Source of the DNA: Actinomycetes bacterium
Lineage (GTDB): Bacteria; Actinomycetota; Acidimicrobiia; Acidimicrobiales; Microtrichaceae
Length of the DNA stretch: 12,936 bases
NCBI GenBank assembly: GCA_023423475.1
Contig: JAFAFN010000283.1
Span: forward strand, 1-12,936
Direction: 5' to 3'
Every line of letters starts with the position of its first letter. The first letter of the stretch is position 1. Both the position numbers and the translations under genes were made by a program. Shown here piece by piece: positions 1 to 7,060 of the stretch. Under the pieces are notes generated by a model, which saw only the letters and a program-made list of their open reading frames with translations, was not told the origin of the DNA and ran no database searches.

Positions 1-532
1 CGGGCCCGATGGAGCAGCGCTGGGCGAGCTCTTCGTAGAGCGACGTCCTGGCGAAATCGACCTCCAGCAGCGGCGCCGCGAAGCTCGCCGGCAGCCAGCT
101 GCAGTCGACGGCGAAGGGCTCGCCGTCGAGCAGACGGACCCGCTCGAGGAACACGAGGGGGTCGGCGAGGTCGACACCGAGAATGCCCGCCGACTCGGCG
201 TCGGTGCGCTGCTCGAGGGTCAGCACCCGGGAGCGCTGCTCGTGGCCCTGGGCTTCGATCGAACGGAACAGGCTGTAGATCGCGCCGAGCGGCTGGTCGA
301 TCGTGGTGGTCCGCACGAACGTGCCGCGCCCACGTTCACGGGCGACCAGGCCCTCGTCGTGGAGTCGTCGCACCGCTTCGCGCGCGGTGTGGCGGCTGAC
401 GCCGTAGGACTCGGTGATCTCGAGGTCGGTCGGGAAGCGCTGCGCGAACTCTCCCGCGACGAGCCGTTCCCTCAGGTCGTCGAGCACCTGGGACCACAAC
501 GGCTCGGCGCTGCTGCGGTCGACGGCCTGCAC
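1..532 (-). CDS. GntR-family regulator, HutC/UTRA type (3' end beyond window)
   Basis: This is a DNA-binding transcription regulator; about 177 residues are visible and the C-terminus lies off the left edge. An N-terminal winged helix carries the GntR pattern: WSQVLDDLRERLVAGEF, then TDLEITESYGVSRHTAREAVRRL, then the wing DEGLVARERGRGTFV. A UTRA-like ligand domain follows, with LGAIYSLFRSIEAQGHEQRS, a DPLVFLERVRLLDGEPFAVD stretch and SLYEELAQR. The GTG at 532-530 is the only start codon between the nearest upstream in-frame stop and the helix. It sits five bases past the mftC stop (539-537), so translation is probably coupled. Position at the end of mftABC suggests it controls the mycofactocin genes or their users; this is inference. 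The regulator described in mycobacterial mft loci, MftR, is of the TetR family, so this would be a different type. Confidence 0.87.
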   Translation of the reverse strand, partial: MQAVDRSSAEPLWSQVLDDLRERLVAGEFAQRFPTDLEITESYGVSRHTAREAVRRLHDEGLVARERGRGTFVRTTTIDQPLGAIYSLFRSIEAQGHEQRSRVLTLEQRTDAESAGILGVDLADPLVFLERVRLLDGEPFAVDCSWLPASFAAPLLEVDFARTSLYEELAQRCSIGP

Positions 533-536
533 GACG

Positions 537-1760
537 TCAGACCCGTTGGCGGCGGGTCGGTCGCAGCGTCACCGGTGACGGCACCGGCACTCCGGGACGC
601 GAGTGGTCGACCGTCGACGATGGCGACGCTCCCCCGTTGGCGGCGATCGCGGCGAGCAGTGGCTCGGCCGCGCCCTTGACGCACTCCGGATCGGGATCGG
701 TGAGCTCGAGTCCGACGAAGAACTTCGAGGCCATGCAGCCACCCTGGCAGGCGTCGTAGCTGCCGCAGCTCGTGCAGGCGCCCGGGTTGTCGGGCTCGCG
801 CAGCGAGGTGAACAGGTCGGACTCGCGCCAGACCTTGGTGAACCCGCCCTCGTCGCGGATGTTGCCGGCGAGGAACTGGTCGTGGATCACGAACGGGCAG
901 GCGTACACGTCGCCGACCGGGTCGATCAGGCACACCACACGACCGGCACCGCACAGGTTGAGTCCCGGCAGCGCGTCGCCGAGCGCCGAGAGGTGGAAGA
1001 ACGAGTCGCCGGTGAGCACGTCGTCGCGGCCCAACAGCCAGTGGTAGAGCGTGCGCTGGTCCGCCTGGGTCGGGTGCAGCTCATCCCAGGAGTCGACGCC
1101 GCGACCCGAGGGACGCAGGCGCGTGACCCGCAGCTGTGCACCGTAGGAGTCGGCGATCGCCTTGAACTCGTCGAGCTGGCCGACGTTCTGACGGGTCGCG
1201 ACGATGCTGATCTTGAACGCTCCGAACCCGGCGTCGCGCAGGTTGTCCATCGCCTGGCGTGCGGCGGCGAACGAGCCCTCGCCACGGACCAGGTCGTTCA
1301 CGTCGGCATCCGCGCCGTCGATCGAGATCTGGATGTCCAGGTAGTCCATCGAGGCGAGCCGCTCGGCCGCGGCCCGGTCGATGAAGGTGCCGTTCGTCGA
1401 GAACTTCACACCGACGTCGTGAGCAGCGGCGTACTCGAGGATCTCGAAGAAGTCGGAGCGCAGCATCGGCTCGCCGCCACCGATGTTCACGTAGAACACC
1501 TTGAGGCGCTGCAGCTCGTCGATGACGGCGAAGCACTCCTCGGTCGTCAGCTCACGCGGGTCGCGACGACCCGACGAGGACAGGCAGTGCACGCACGACA
1601 GGTTGCACGCGTAGGTGAGCTCCCACGTCAGGCAGATCGGGGCGTCGAGGCCCTCCTTGAACTCCTCGACCAGCGAACGGGTCGCGGCCGGTGGCTGGAC
1701 CGTCGCGCTCGGGCGACGAGTGGGGTCCGGCAGGAGGGAGGTCGGCAGCAGGTCGGTCAT
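537..1760 (-). CDS. mftC: Mycofactocin radical SAM maturase MftC
   Basis: MftC is the radical SAM enzyme that acts on the C-terminal Val-Tyr of the MftA peptide: oxidative decarboxylation of the tyrosine followed by a carbon-carbon bond (known for the family). The product is 407 residues. The SAM cluster motif CNLSCVHC has cysteines at 52, 56 and 59, and GGGEP lies at 94-98. The SPASM region binds auxiliary Fe-S clusters and has cysteines at 270, 277, 288, 329, 332, 338, 342 and 360, including CTSCGSYDACQGGC. The ATG at 1760 overlaps the mftB stop in an ATGA junction, which fixes the start; the frame is open 28 codons further upstream but only through mftB. The first 30 residues are Pro/Ala-rich and probably disordered. 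The last 30 residues, after C360, also look low in complexity. Confidence 0.96.
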   Translation of the reverse strand: MTDLLPTSLLPDPTRRPSATVQPPAATRSLVEEFKEGLDAPICLTWELTYACNLSCVHCLSSSGRRDPRELTTEECFAVIDELQRLKVFYVNIGGGEPMLRSDFFEILEYAAAHDVGVKFSTNGTFIDRAAAERLASMDYLDIQISIDGADADVNDLVRGEGSFAAARQAMDNLRDAGFGAFKISIVATRQNVGQLDEFKAIADSYGAQLRVTRLRPSGRGVDSWDELHPTQADQRTLYHWLLGRDDVLTGDSFFHLSALGDALPGLNLCGAGRVVCLIDPVGDVYACPFVIHDQFLAGNIRDEGGFTKVWRESDLFTSLREPDNPGACTSCGSYDACQGGCMASKFFVGLELTDPDPECVKGAAEPLLAAIAANGGASPSSTVDHSRPGVPVPSPVTLRPTRRQRV

Positions 1761-2092
1761 GAGGGGACGTCCGGATCGGGTTCGGCGGCGACGAGCATCT
1801 CGGAGGTCTCCAGGGTCGACAGCGCGGTCAGGAACGACGGCCACCGCGCCTCGGCGACGCCGGCGGCCACCAGGGTGTCGCGCACGGTCGTCTCGCCGTC
1901 GAGCGACTCGACGACGCGCAAGAGGTCGGGATGCTTGATGAACGACAGCTTCCGGGTGTCGAAGCTGTAGGCGAGCGCACCGAAGCGCTCGGGGCGCAGC
2001 GACACGCTGGAGTGCAGCCGGAGTCGACGATCGAGCGCCGGCGCAGCGGAGTCGACCACGAAGGGCTCAGCGACGCTCAGTACACACCGCAC
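1757..2092 (-). CDS. mftB: Mycofactocin peptide chaperone MftB
   Basis: MftB is a small PqqD-like, RRE-fold protein that binds the MftA leader and presents it to MftC (known for the family). The product is 111 residues. The recognisable core is RLRLHSSVSLRPERFGALAYS followed by DTRKLSFIKHPDLLRVVESL and a C-terminal helical part. The likely start is a GTG at 2092-2090, inside the codons for the final Met-Cys of MftA, so the two genes overlap by 16 bases in different frames. A later GTG near 2059 (FVVDS) is a possible alternative start. The stop overlaps the mftC ATG by four bases. Such packing suggests coupled translation of precursor, chaperone and maturase. Confidence 0.93.
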   Translation of the reverse strand: MRCVLSVAEPFVVDSAAPALDRRLRLHSSVSLRPERFGALAYSFDTRKLSFIKHPDLLRVVESLDGETTVRDTLVAAGVAEARWPSFLTALSTLETSEMLVAAEPDPDVPS

Positions 2093-2214
2093 ATGCCGTC
2101 GATGGAGACCTCCTCGACGAGGAGCTCCTCTTCGACGAGCGCGTCCTGGGCCACGACGGGCTGGTCCTGGTCGTCGATGGCCTGTGTGTCGAGTGCCTGG
2201 GTGTCGAGCGACAT
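2077..2214 (-). CDS. mftA: Mycofactocin precursor peptide MftA
   Basis: This is the ribosomal precursor of the redox cofactor mycofactocin, 45 residues. The C-terminus EEVSIDGMCGVY is the family signature; the final Val44-Tyr45 is the part modified by MftC and later released by a peptidase that is not in this window. The acidic leader (ELLVEE and neighbouring Glu/Asp) is typical and is the part MftB binds. The ATG at 2214 has a strong Shine-Dalgarno, GAGGAGG, seven or eight bases upstream. The N-terminus contains a tandem LDTQA-LDTQA followed by IDDQ, also visible as a near-perfect DNA repeat, which makes the leader longer than in the Mycobacterium form. The identification is firm from the C-terminal octapeptide and from adjacent mftB and mftC. 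Confidence 0.96.
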   Translation of the reverse strand: MSLDTQALDTQAIDDQDQPVVAQDALVEEELLVEEVSIDGMCGVY

Positions 2215-2442
2215 GGCTCCTCCTCGGAATCGGGTGCGCACGATGTTACCGAGGAACGCCCCGGGCTCGGCACGCGTCGTGCACCAGGTCGGCGGCGGCA
2301 CGCGAAAAGGCTCAGCTTCCGAGCGATCGCGACCGATGCCCTGGGCGGACCGGCGTCCGGCATGGACCGCGGCGCAACGATCCACTCGTAGAGTGTCGCC
2401 CCCGACGTCCGCCCGGATGTCGGCAGAGAGAGGAATCACCAC
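2215..2442. promoter_or_regulatory. Divergent intergenic region between mftA and the secreted-protein gene
   Basis: These 228 bases hold the control regions of two divergent genes and no coding sequence that I can support. On the minus strand, TAACAT at 2248-2243 is a possible -10 for mftA, without a good -35. A perfect inverted repeat GCACG-CGT-CGTGC lies at 2270-2282, where a -35 would fall. Near the other gene, CACTC-GTA-GAGTG (2383-2395) is a second short palindrome, and the TAGAGT within it could be a -10 for the plus-strand gene. AGAGAGGA about ten bases before the GTG at 2443 is its likely ribosome site. The promoter calls are tentative; the palindromes are read directly. Confidence 0.4.
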
Positions 2443-2925
2443 GTGCTCAGCACCACCCGTCCGTCGTCCCGGACCATCCGTCGCACCCTCGCCGCCGGCG
2501 TCACCTCGATCGCGGTGATCGGCTTCGCCGCCCCTGCCGCGCTCGCGCAGGAGCCGTCCGAGGCATCGGTCACCATCACCTGCACCGAGGACGAAGGCGC
2601 CGTGGCCATCATCGACATCGTCGCCTCCGGCGGCGAGCTGTTCACGATCGAGATCGACGAGGTGGTCATCGACTCCGACCTCGGGGCGGGCCGCTACGAG
2701 TACGACAGCATCGAGGACGGCACCTACGAGGTCGGTGTGCTCGAGCAGATCGGGCCTGACGACCTCGAGGTCGTGCTGCTCGAGACCGTCGACGTCGACT
2801 GCCAGGTCGACCCGACGACGACCACCACGACGACGGCTCCTCCGTCGACGACCACGACCACGGCGGCGCCGGCACCTGCAGCGGCCAACCGCACCGCCGC
2901 ACGCCCGCTCAGCTTCACCGGCTGA
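2443..2925 (+). CDS. Secreted protein with Thr/Pro linker and C-terminal RPLSFTG
   Basis: A 160-residue exported protein of unknown function. Residues 1-35 form a Sec signal peptide: basic RTIRR, a hydrophobic core, and likely cleavage after ALA35. Residues 36-123 form a small acidic domain with alternating hydrophobic residues, probably a beta-sandwich. Its two cysteines, C47 and C120, are near the ends of the domain and could form a disulfide. Residues 124-148 are a Thr/Pro/Ala linker of the cell-wall-spanning type. The chain ends in AARPLSFTG immediately followed by the stop, resembling an LPXTG-like signal but without the usual membrane helix and basic tail. I checked the DNA after the stop and see no hidden membrane segment in any frame. 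The start is GTG with AGAGAGGA upstream. The DNA nearby repeats the tail (see 3013-3099). Confidence 0.82.
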   Translation: MLSTTRPSSRTIRRTLAAGVTSIAVIGFAAPAALAQEPSEASVTITCTEDEGAVAIIDIVASGGELFTIEIDEVVIDSDLGAGRYEYDSIEDGTYEVGVLEQIGPDDLEVVLLETVDVDCQVDPTTTTTTTAPPSTTTTTAAPAPAAANRTAARPLSFTG

Positions 2926-2950
2926 CACTGCTGCGCAGCTGACACGTCCG

Positions 2951-3099
2951 TCACGGGGTCGTTGCGTCCTCATACACTCGGCGTCACGTCGACCGAGGAA
3001 GCGACCCTGTGATGGACCTGTCCGGTCCCTGCGCCGACGTCCACCGTGCCCGAGGTGGCCGACCGAAGCGCCGCACGACCACTCAGCTTCACGGGTTGA
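2951..3099 (+). pseudogene. Remnant of a second LSFTG-tail gene
   Basis: After a TGA at 3010-3012 the plus frame reads WTCPVPAPTSTVPEVADR and then SAARPLSFTG, stopping at 3097-3099. It is in the same frame as the complete gene upstream, and the end matches that gene's AARPLSFTG. Over the last 30 bases the two differ at four positions, all third-codon and synonymous. The residues before (a Cys, then a Pro/Thr stretch) resemble the C120-plus-linker region of the upstream protein. No signal peptide or domain is present. A possible -10 (TACACT, near 2975) and an AGGAAG ribosome site precede the GTG/ATG at 3010-3014, as if the start and the tail of a gene were joined by a large internal deletion with a frame change. 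Functional expression of a short peptide is not excluded. Confidence 0.5.
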
Positions 3100-3100
3100 G

Positions 3101-4813
3101 TCAGTCGCCGCCGATCGGCACCCGGTAGATCGGCACGCCGTTGATCTTGGTCAGCAGCTCCGCTCCCGGTGGGGCCTGCTTCGTGCCCTGCGTCGCGACG
3201 AGCAGTCGCACGTCCTCGGTGCCGTCGGGCGCGCGGTTCACACCGAACTTGTCGAGGTAGAGGTCGTCGACCTGCACGTCGACGCCCTCCTGTTCCAGGT
3301 GCACCGCGAGCCCGGCGACGATCGACCACCAGATCCCGTTGCCGCCGCTGATGCGGACGGTGTCCGCGCCGGCGACCTCCGGCTCGACGACCGCCCACGC
3401 GGTGTCGACCGCCCTCGTGCCCCAGTCGACCGTGGACGGGTCGTGGCCCACCGGCGCCGTCGACCACGACGGACCGCCGAGCACCGAGGTGACCGCCAGC
3501 ACGCTCGCGATCGCTGCCGCCGCCAGCGCAGCGTTGCCGGCGATGGGCCGGCGATCGAGCGACCACTGCGCCCAGGCCGCGGCGCCGAGCCCGACCAGGA
3601 CGGGCACTGCGACCGCGGATGACCACAGCACGACGTACCAGTGGAGCCCCCCGACCACTCTGGTCATGGCGAACGCCGAAACCGGGAGCGCGACCGCAGC
3701 GACCAGACCCAACTGGGTCAGCGCCGGCTGTCCACGGCGACGGCCGACCACGATCGTCGCCGCGGCACCGGCGACGGCGAGGAGCACCACAACCCACGGC
3801 AGCAGCCCTCCCCCGTCGGACGGCTCGAGGATCTGCTCCGCGGTGGGGCCGTAGTCGACCCCGGCGACGATCGTCGACAGCTCGCGTCCCAGCACCCCGA
3901 TCCCCGCTGCGACGCCGGGTCCAGGTCCCCACTGCTCGGCGCCGTGGCGCAACGAGTCCGTCAGCGCGGCGAGGTTGGAGTCACCGCCGTTGCGCACCAG
4001 GTCGACCGCCGGCAACAGCCAGGCCAGCGCGGTCAGACCGAGCAGCCCGGCGCACAGCACGAGCGACCGAGCGCTGGGCCGGGTCGCTCCCTCGAGGTGC
4101 TCGACGTCCGGGGCCGTGGCGGCCGGAGCCTCCGACGATCGGTCCACGTACCAGCGCCGCGCGGCGACGAGGGCACCGACCGCGCCGGTCGCCGCGACGA
4201 TCGGCACGGTGCCCACGTTCGTCTGCACCAGGAACGTCCCGACCAGCAGCGCCCAGCACCACTGCGTCCACGACGACGTCGCCGTGCCGACCAGCACCAG
4301 GTAGAGCGCCATCGGGATGATGACCACCAAGGGGTTCCACGGGCTCTTGATGACGTCCTCGCCGAGCGCCGCGACGAACAGCAGCACCGCCGCCGCCGAC
4401 AGCGCCGCCACCCCTGCATCGAACCGCCGTCGGACCGTCTCGACCAGTCCGACCGCCGCCGCACCCTGGATCAGCTGCACCCCGAGCGCGAGTGCCCAGG
4501 GCGCGGTTCCCGTGACGGCCGCGACCGGGGCCACCAGGTAGAAGTAGATCGGTCCGGGGTGCGCGAAGCCGAAGCGCGAGTAGACCCCCGCCGAGCGGTC
4601 ACCCGCGAGCGCGTCGAGCACCGCCAGGTCGATGAGCGCGTCGTCGCCGTAGACCGAGGTGTCCGGGCGGCGGACCAGCAGCTGGATCGCGAGCACGAGG
4701 AACGGCATGGAGACCAGCACGAGTGGAGCGAACTGGCTCAGACGGACCCATGCACGCCCCTGCCGATCGGGCCGATCCAACTCGCCGCTCCTCGTCGCCC
4801 GCGACGCATTCAC
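3101..4813 (-). CDS. Polytopic membrane protein, GT-C glycosyltransferase-like
   Basis: About 570 residues with roughly 10-12 hydrophobic segments and a soluble C-terminal domain of about 110 residues. The layout of one membrane helix (FAPLVLVSMPFLVLAIQLL), then an acidic loop YGDDALIDLAVLDALAG, then RFGFAHPGPIYFYLVAP is typical of GT-C type, lipid-linked-sugar-dependent glycosyltransferases; the paired Asp in the first loop are candidate catalytic residues. The specific donor and acceptor cannot be read. The start is uncertain: GTG 4813 has GGAGG ten bases upstream and is preferred; ATG 4843, ATG 4867 and GTG 4879 are in frame with poorer sites. The stop is one base from the end of the LSFTG remnant, convergent. 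It is not MftF, which is a GT2-type enzyme. It may act on cell-surface glycans or on the neighbouring secreted protein (inference). Confidence 0.8.
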   Translation of the reverse strand: MNASRATRSGELDRPDRQGRAWVRLSQFAPLVLVSMPFLVLAIQLLVRRPDTSVYGDDALIDLAVLDALAGDRSAGVYSRFGFAHPGPIYFYLVAPVAAVTGTAPWALALGVQLIQGAAAVGLVETVRRRFDAGVAALSAAAVLLFVAALGEDVIKSPWNPLVVIIPMALYLVLVGTATSSWTQWCWALLVGTFLVQTNVGTVPIVAATGAVGALVAARRWYVDRSSEAPAATAPDVEHLEGATRPSARSLVLCAGLLGLTALAWLLPAVDLVRNGGDSNLAALTDSLRHGAEQWGPGPGVAAGIGVLGRELSTIVAGVDYGPTAEQILEPSDGGGLLPWVVVLLAVAGAAATIVVGRRRGQPALTQLGLVAAVALPVSAFAMTRVVGGLHWYVVLWSSAVAVPVLVGLGAAAWAQWSLDRRPIAGNAALAAAAIASVLAVTSVLGGPSWSTAPVGHDPSTVDWGTRAVDTAWAVVEPEVAGADTVRISGGNGIWWSIVAGLAVHLEQEGVDVQVDDLYLDKFGVNRAPDGTEDVRLLVATQGTKQAPPGAELLTKINGVPIYRVPIGGD

Positions 4814-4935
4814 ACCGCGGATCCCTCCGTTCAGGGGCACCATACCAACGCCCTGCGACGCCTCCATGGACCCCGCCACTGCGCTGACCGGCAGTCACCG
4901 ACGGCATCGTGTAGACCTCCCACTGTGAGGCAACG

Positions 4936-4951
4936 CCCGCCGTTCGGCGGG
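4936..4951 (+). other. Hairpin ahead of the dehydrogenase start
   Basis: CCCGCCG-TT-CGGCGGG is a perfect inverted repeat, folding as six or seven G-C-rich pairs with a GTTC-type loop. It ends 21 bases before the ATG at 4973 and just upstream of the AGGGGGT ribosome site. If transcribed it would be a 5'-leader stem; no T-run follows, so it is not an intrinsic terminator. It could stabilise the message or affect initiation. The function is inferred only from position. Confidence 0.45.
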
Positions 4952-4972
4952 ACGGGTACGACAGGGGGTCCC

Positions 4973-6091
4973 ATGCCAACCACAACACGCGCAGCAGTGC
5001 TCTGGGGTGTCGGAGAAGAGTGGAAGATCGAGGAGATCACCCTCGACGATCCCAAGGCGGGCGACGTGCTCGTCAAGATGGCCTACGCCGGGATGTGCCA
5101 CTCCGACGAGCACGCCGTCACCGGTGACCTGCCGCTCGGCCTGCCCGTCATCGGTGGGCACGAGGGCTCGGGCGTCGTCGAGGCCGTCGGCCCCGGCGTC
5201 ACCTCGGTCAAGCCCGGTGACCACGTCTCGATGTCGTTCATCCCGAGCTGCGGACGCTGCAAGTGGTGCTCGACCGGCCGGCAGTACCTCTGCAACGAGG
5301 GCGCCAAGCTGTTCGACATCGGCATGATGAGCGACGGCCGCGAGGCCCACCACATCGGCGAGCAGGCCATCGGCCGCTACGCCCAGCTCGGCACCTTCTC
5401 GGAGTACGTGCTCGCCAGCGAGAACTCCGTGGTCAAGGTCGACGACGACCTGCCCCTCGACGTGGTCGCGCTGGTCTCGTGCGGCGTGGCGACCGGCTTC
5501 GGGTCGGCGACCGAGCGGGCGGGCACGAAGCCCGGCGACAACGTCGCGGTCATCGGCATCGGTGGCATCGGCATCAACGCCGTCCAGGGCGCCAAGGCGG
5601 CCGGCGCCAAGCGCGTCATCGCGATCGACCCCCTCGAGTTCAAGCGCGAGCAGGCGATGCAGTTCGGCGCGACGCACACCTACGCGTCGGTCGAGGAAGC
5701 ACTGCTCGCCGTGCCGGACCTGACCTGGGGCGACATGTGCGACCGCGTCGTGCTGTGCGCAGGTGTCGTGCACGGCGACATGCTCGACCCGGCGCTCAAC
5801 CTGACCTCGAAGGGCGGCACGCTCGTCGTCACCGGTCTGGCCCCGATGCTCGAGTCCGACGCCCAGATGAACCTGTTCATGCTGTCGATGATGAACAAGG
5901 AGGTGAAGGGCACCGTGTTCGGGTCGACCAACCCGAGGGCGATGATCCCGCAGCTCCTGTCGATGTACCGGGAGGGCGAGCTCAAGCTCGACGAGCTGAT
6001 CACGAACCGCTACTCGCTGGACGACGTCAACGACGGCTACAAGGACCTCAACGACGGCAAGAACATCCGCGGTGTCATCGAGTTCGCCTGA
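4973..6091 (+). CDS. NDMA/mycofactocin-dependent nicotinoprotein alcohol dehydrogenase
   Basis: A zinc-dependent medium-chain dehydrogenase, 372 residues, oxidising alcohols with a tightly bound NAD that is reoxidised by an external carrier: NDMA in vitro, mycofactocin in the cell (known for this family). Catalytic zinc ligands are C42, H63-E64 in GGHEGSG, and C170. The structural zinc loop is CGRCKWCSTGRQYLC (C93, C96, C99, C107). The Rossmann motif GIGGIG lies at 195-200, with D219 ending the second strand. The long loop with MMSDGREAHHIG and the end DGKNIRGVIEF fit the NDMA-dependent subgroup rather than ordinary ADHs. ATG 4973 follows AGGGGGT; the same frame is open far upstream but only as a shadow of the opposite gene. 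It is first in a four-gene run and 2.8 kb from mftA, which supports the cofactor assignment. The substrate is unknown. Confidence 0.94.
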   Translation: MPTTTRAAVLWGVGEEWKIEEITLDDPKAGDVLVKMAYAGMCHSDEHAVTGDLPLGLPVIGGHEGSGVVEAVGPGVTSVKPGDHVSMSFIPSCGRCKWCSTGRQYLCNEGAKLFDIGMMSDGREAHHIGEQAIGRYAQLGTFSEYVLASENSVVKVDDDLPLDVVALVSCGVATGFGSATERAGTKPGDNVAVIGIGGIGINAVQGAKAAGAKRVIAIDPLEFKREQAMQFGATHTYASVEEALLAVPDLTWGDMCDRVVLCAGVVHGDMLDPALNLTSKGGTLVVTGLAPMLESDAQMNLFMLSMMNKEVKGTVFGSTNPRAMIPQLLSMYREGELKLDELITNRYSLDDVNDGYKDLNDGKNIRGVIEFA

Positions 6092-7022
6092 CAGCACCTA
6101 CGGACCCGACCTGCTCGACCGCCTCACGACCTCGGTCGTGGGGCGGCGGCGCGCGTCGGAGGCGATCGTCGCCGCGTTGGCCGCGGGCCGGCACCTCCTG
6201 CTCGAGGGACCGCCGGGCACCGGCAAGTCGACGGTCCTGCGGGCCATCGCGGAGCAGCTGCACTCGGGCTTCGAGTTCGTCGAGGGCAACGCCGAGCTGA
6301 CCCCGGCCCGCCTGGTCGGCACCTTCGACCCCGCCACGGTGCTCAACGAGGGCTACGTCCCCGAGGCGTTCCTCGACGGACCGCTCGTGTCGGCGTTGCG
6401 CAACGGCGCGCTGCTGTACGTCGAGGAGATCAACCGGATCCCCGAGGAGACCCTGAACGTCCTCATCACGGTGATGAGCGAGGGCGAGGTGCACGTCCCG
6501 CGACTCGGACGTGTGGTCGCCGCGGACGGCTTCCGCCTGGTGGCGGCGATGAACCCGTTCGACGCGGTCGGCACCGCCCGCATCGCCTCGGCGGTCTACG
6601 ACCGCTGCTGCAGGGTCGCCGTCGGCTACCAGGACCTCGACGACGAGGTGCTCATCGTCGGTCGCGCCGCACCTGCTGCCAGCGAGGCGCTGGGTGGGTC
6701 GGCGGTCCGCGCCGCGGTGTCGATGGTCCGTGACAGCCGGGAGCACGCCGACATCCGAACCGGTTCGTCGGTCCGTGGTGCGATCGACTTCGTCATGGTC
6801 GCCGACGAGCTCGCTGCGCTGCGCGCCGTCGAGGTGCTCGACCCGTCGGTCACCCTCGACGCGGCGCAGCTGGCTCTCTCCGGACGGATCCGTCTGCGCG
6901 AGGGCGGATCGAGGACACCCGAGGACATCGACGCCGAGCTCTGGCGGCGGCACTTCGAGCAACCGGACGGCTCGGCGGCCGACGGGTCCTCGGGCGGCGA
7001 GGGCGACCCGGGAAAATCCTGA
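6072..7022 (+). CDS. MoxR-family AAA+ ATPase (CbbQ/NorQ-like)
   Basis: A 316-residue AAA+ ATPase of the MoxR group, whose members remodel or insert cofactors into partner enzymes, usually with a VWA protein. Walker A is GPPGTGKST (46-54), Walker B is LLYVEE (114-119), sensor 1 is AAMNP (158-162), and arginines follow in YDRCCR near 177-181. The C-terminal lid ends near residue 295, followed by a Gly/Ser/Asp-rich tail. The GTG at 6072 lies inside the last codons of the dehydrogenase (20-base overlap) and is the only reasonable start, so translation is probably coupled to that gene. The next gene is the expected VWA partner. The dehydrogenase is the obvious candidate client, but this is inference from gene order. 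Confidence 0.92.
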   Translation: MSSSSPDSTYGPDLLDRLTTSVVGRRRASEAIVAALAAGRHLLLEGPPGTGKSTVLRAIAEQLHSGFEFVEGNAELTPARLVGTFDPATVLNEGYVPEAFLDGPLVSALRNGALLYVEEINRIPEETLNVLITVMSEGEVHVPRLGRVVAADGFRLVAAMNPFDAVGTARIASAVYDRCCRVAVGYQDLDDEVLIVGRAAPAASEALGGSAVRAAVSMVRDSREHADIRTGSSVRGAIDFVMVADELAALRAVEVLDPSVTLDAAQLALSGRIRLREGGSRTPEDIDAELWRRHFEQPDGSAADGSSGGEGDPGKS

Positions 7023-7042
7023 CCCCGCCCCCCGGTGCGGGG
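7023..7042 (+). other. Hairpin between the MoxR and VWA genes
   Basis: CCCCGC (7023-7028) and GCGGGG (7037-7042) are exact complements separated by eight bases, starting right after the ATPase stop. The VWA GTG is 18 bases further on. There is no T-run. A stem here could slow ribosomes or set the ratio of the two products; chance in C/G-rich DNA is also possible. Confidence 0.35.
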
Positions 7043-7060
7043 AGAGGTCCCGACGACGAG

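Noticed and set aside
603..1970. 455-codon plus-strand open frame
   Set aside because: Shadow of mftC and mftB, which carry diagnostic motifs on the other strand.
3101..4813. Possible mycofactocin glycosyltransferase MftF
   Set aside because: MftF is a GT2-type enzyme with a cytosolic nucleotide-sugar domain; this protein has many membrane segments and the GT-C layout.
3641..4972. Long upstream extension of the dehydrogenase reading frame
   Set aside because: It is antisense to the membrane-protein gene, Arg-rich without domain features; the ATG at 4973 has a ribosome site and matches the family N-terminus.
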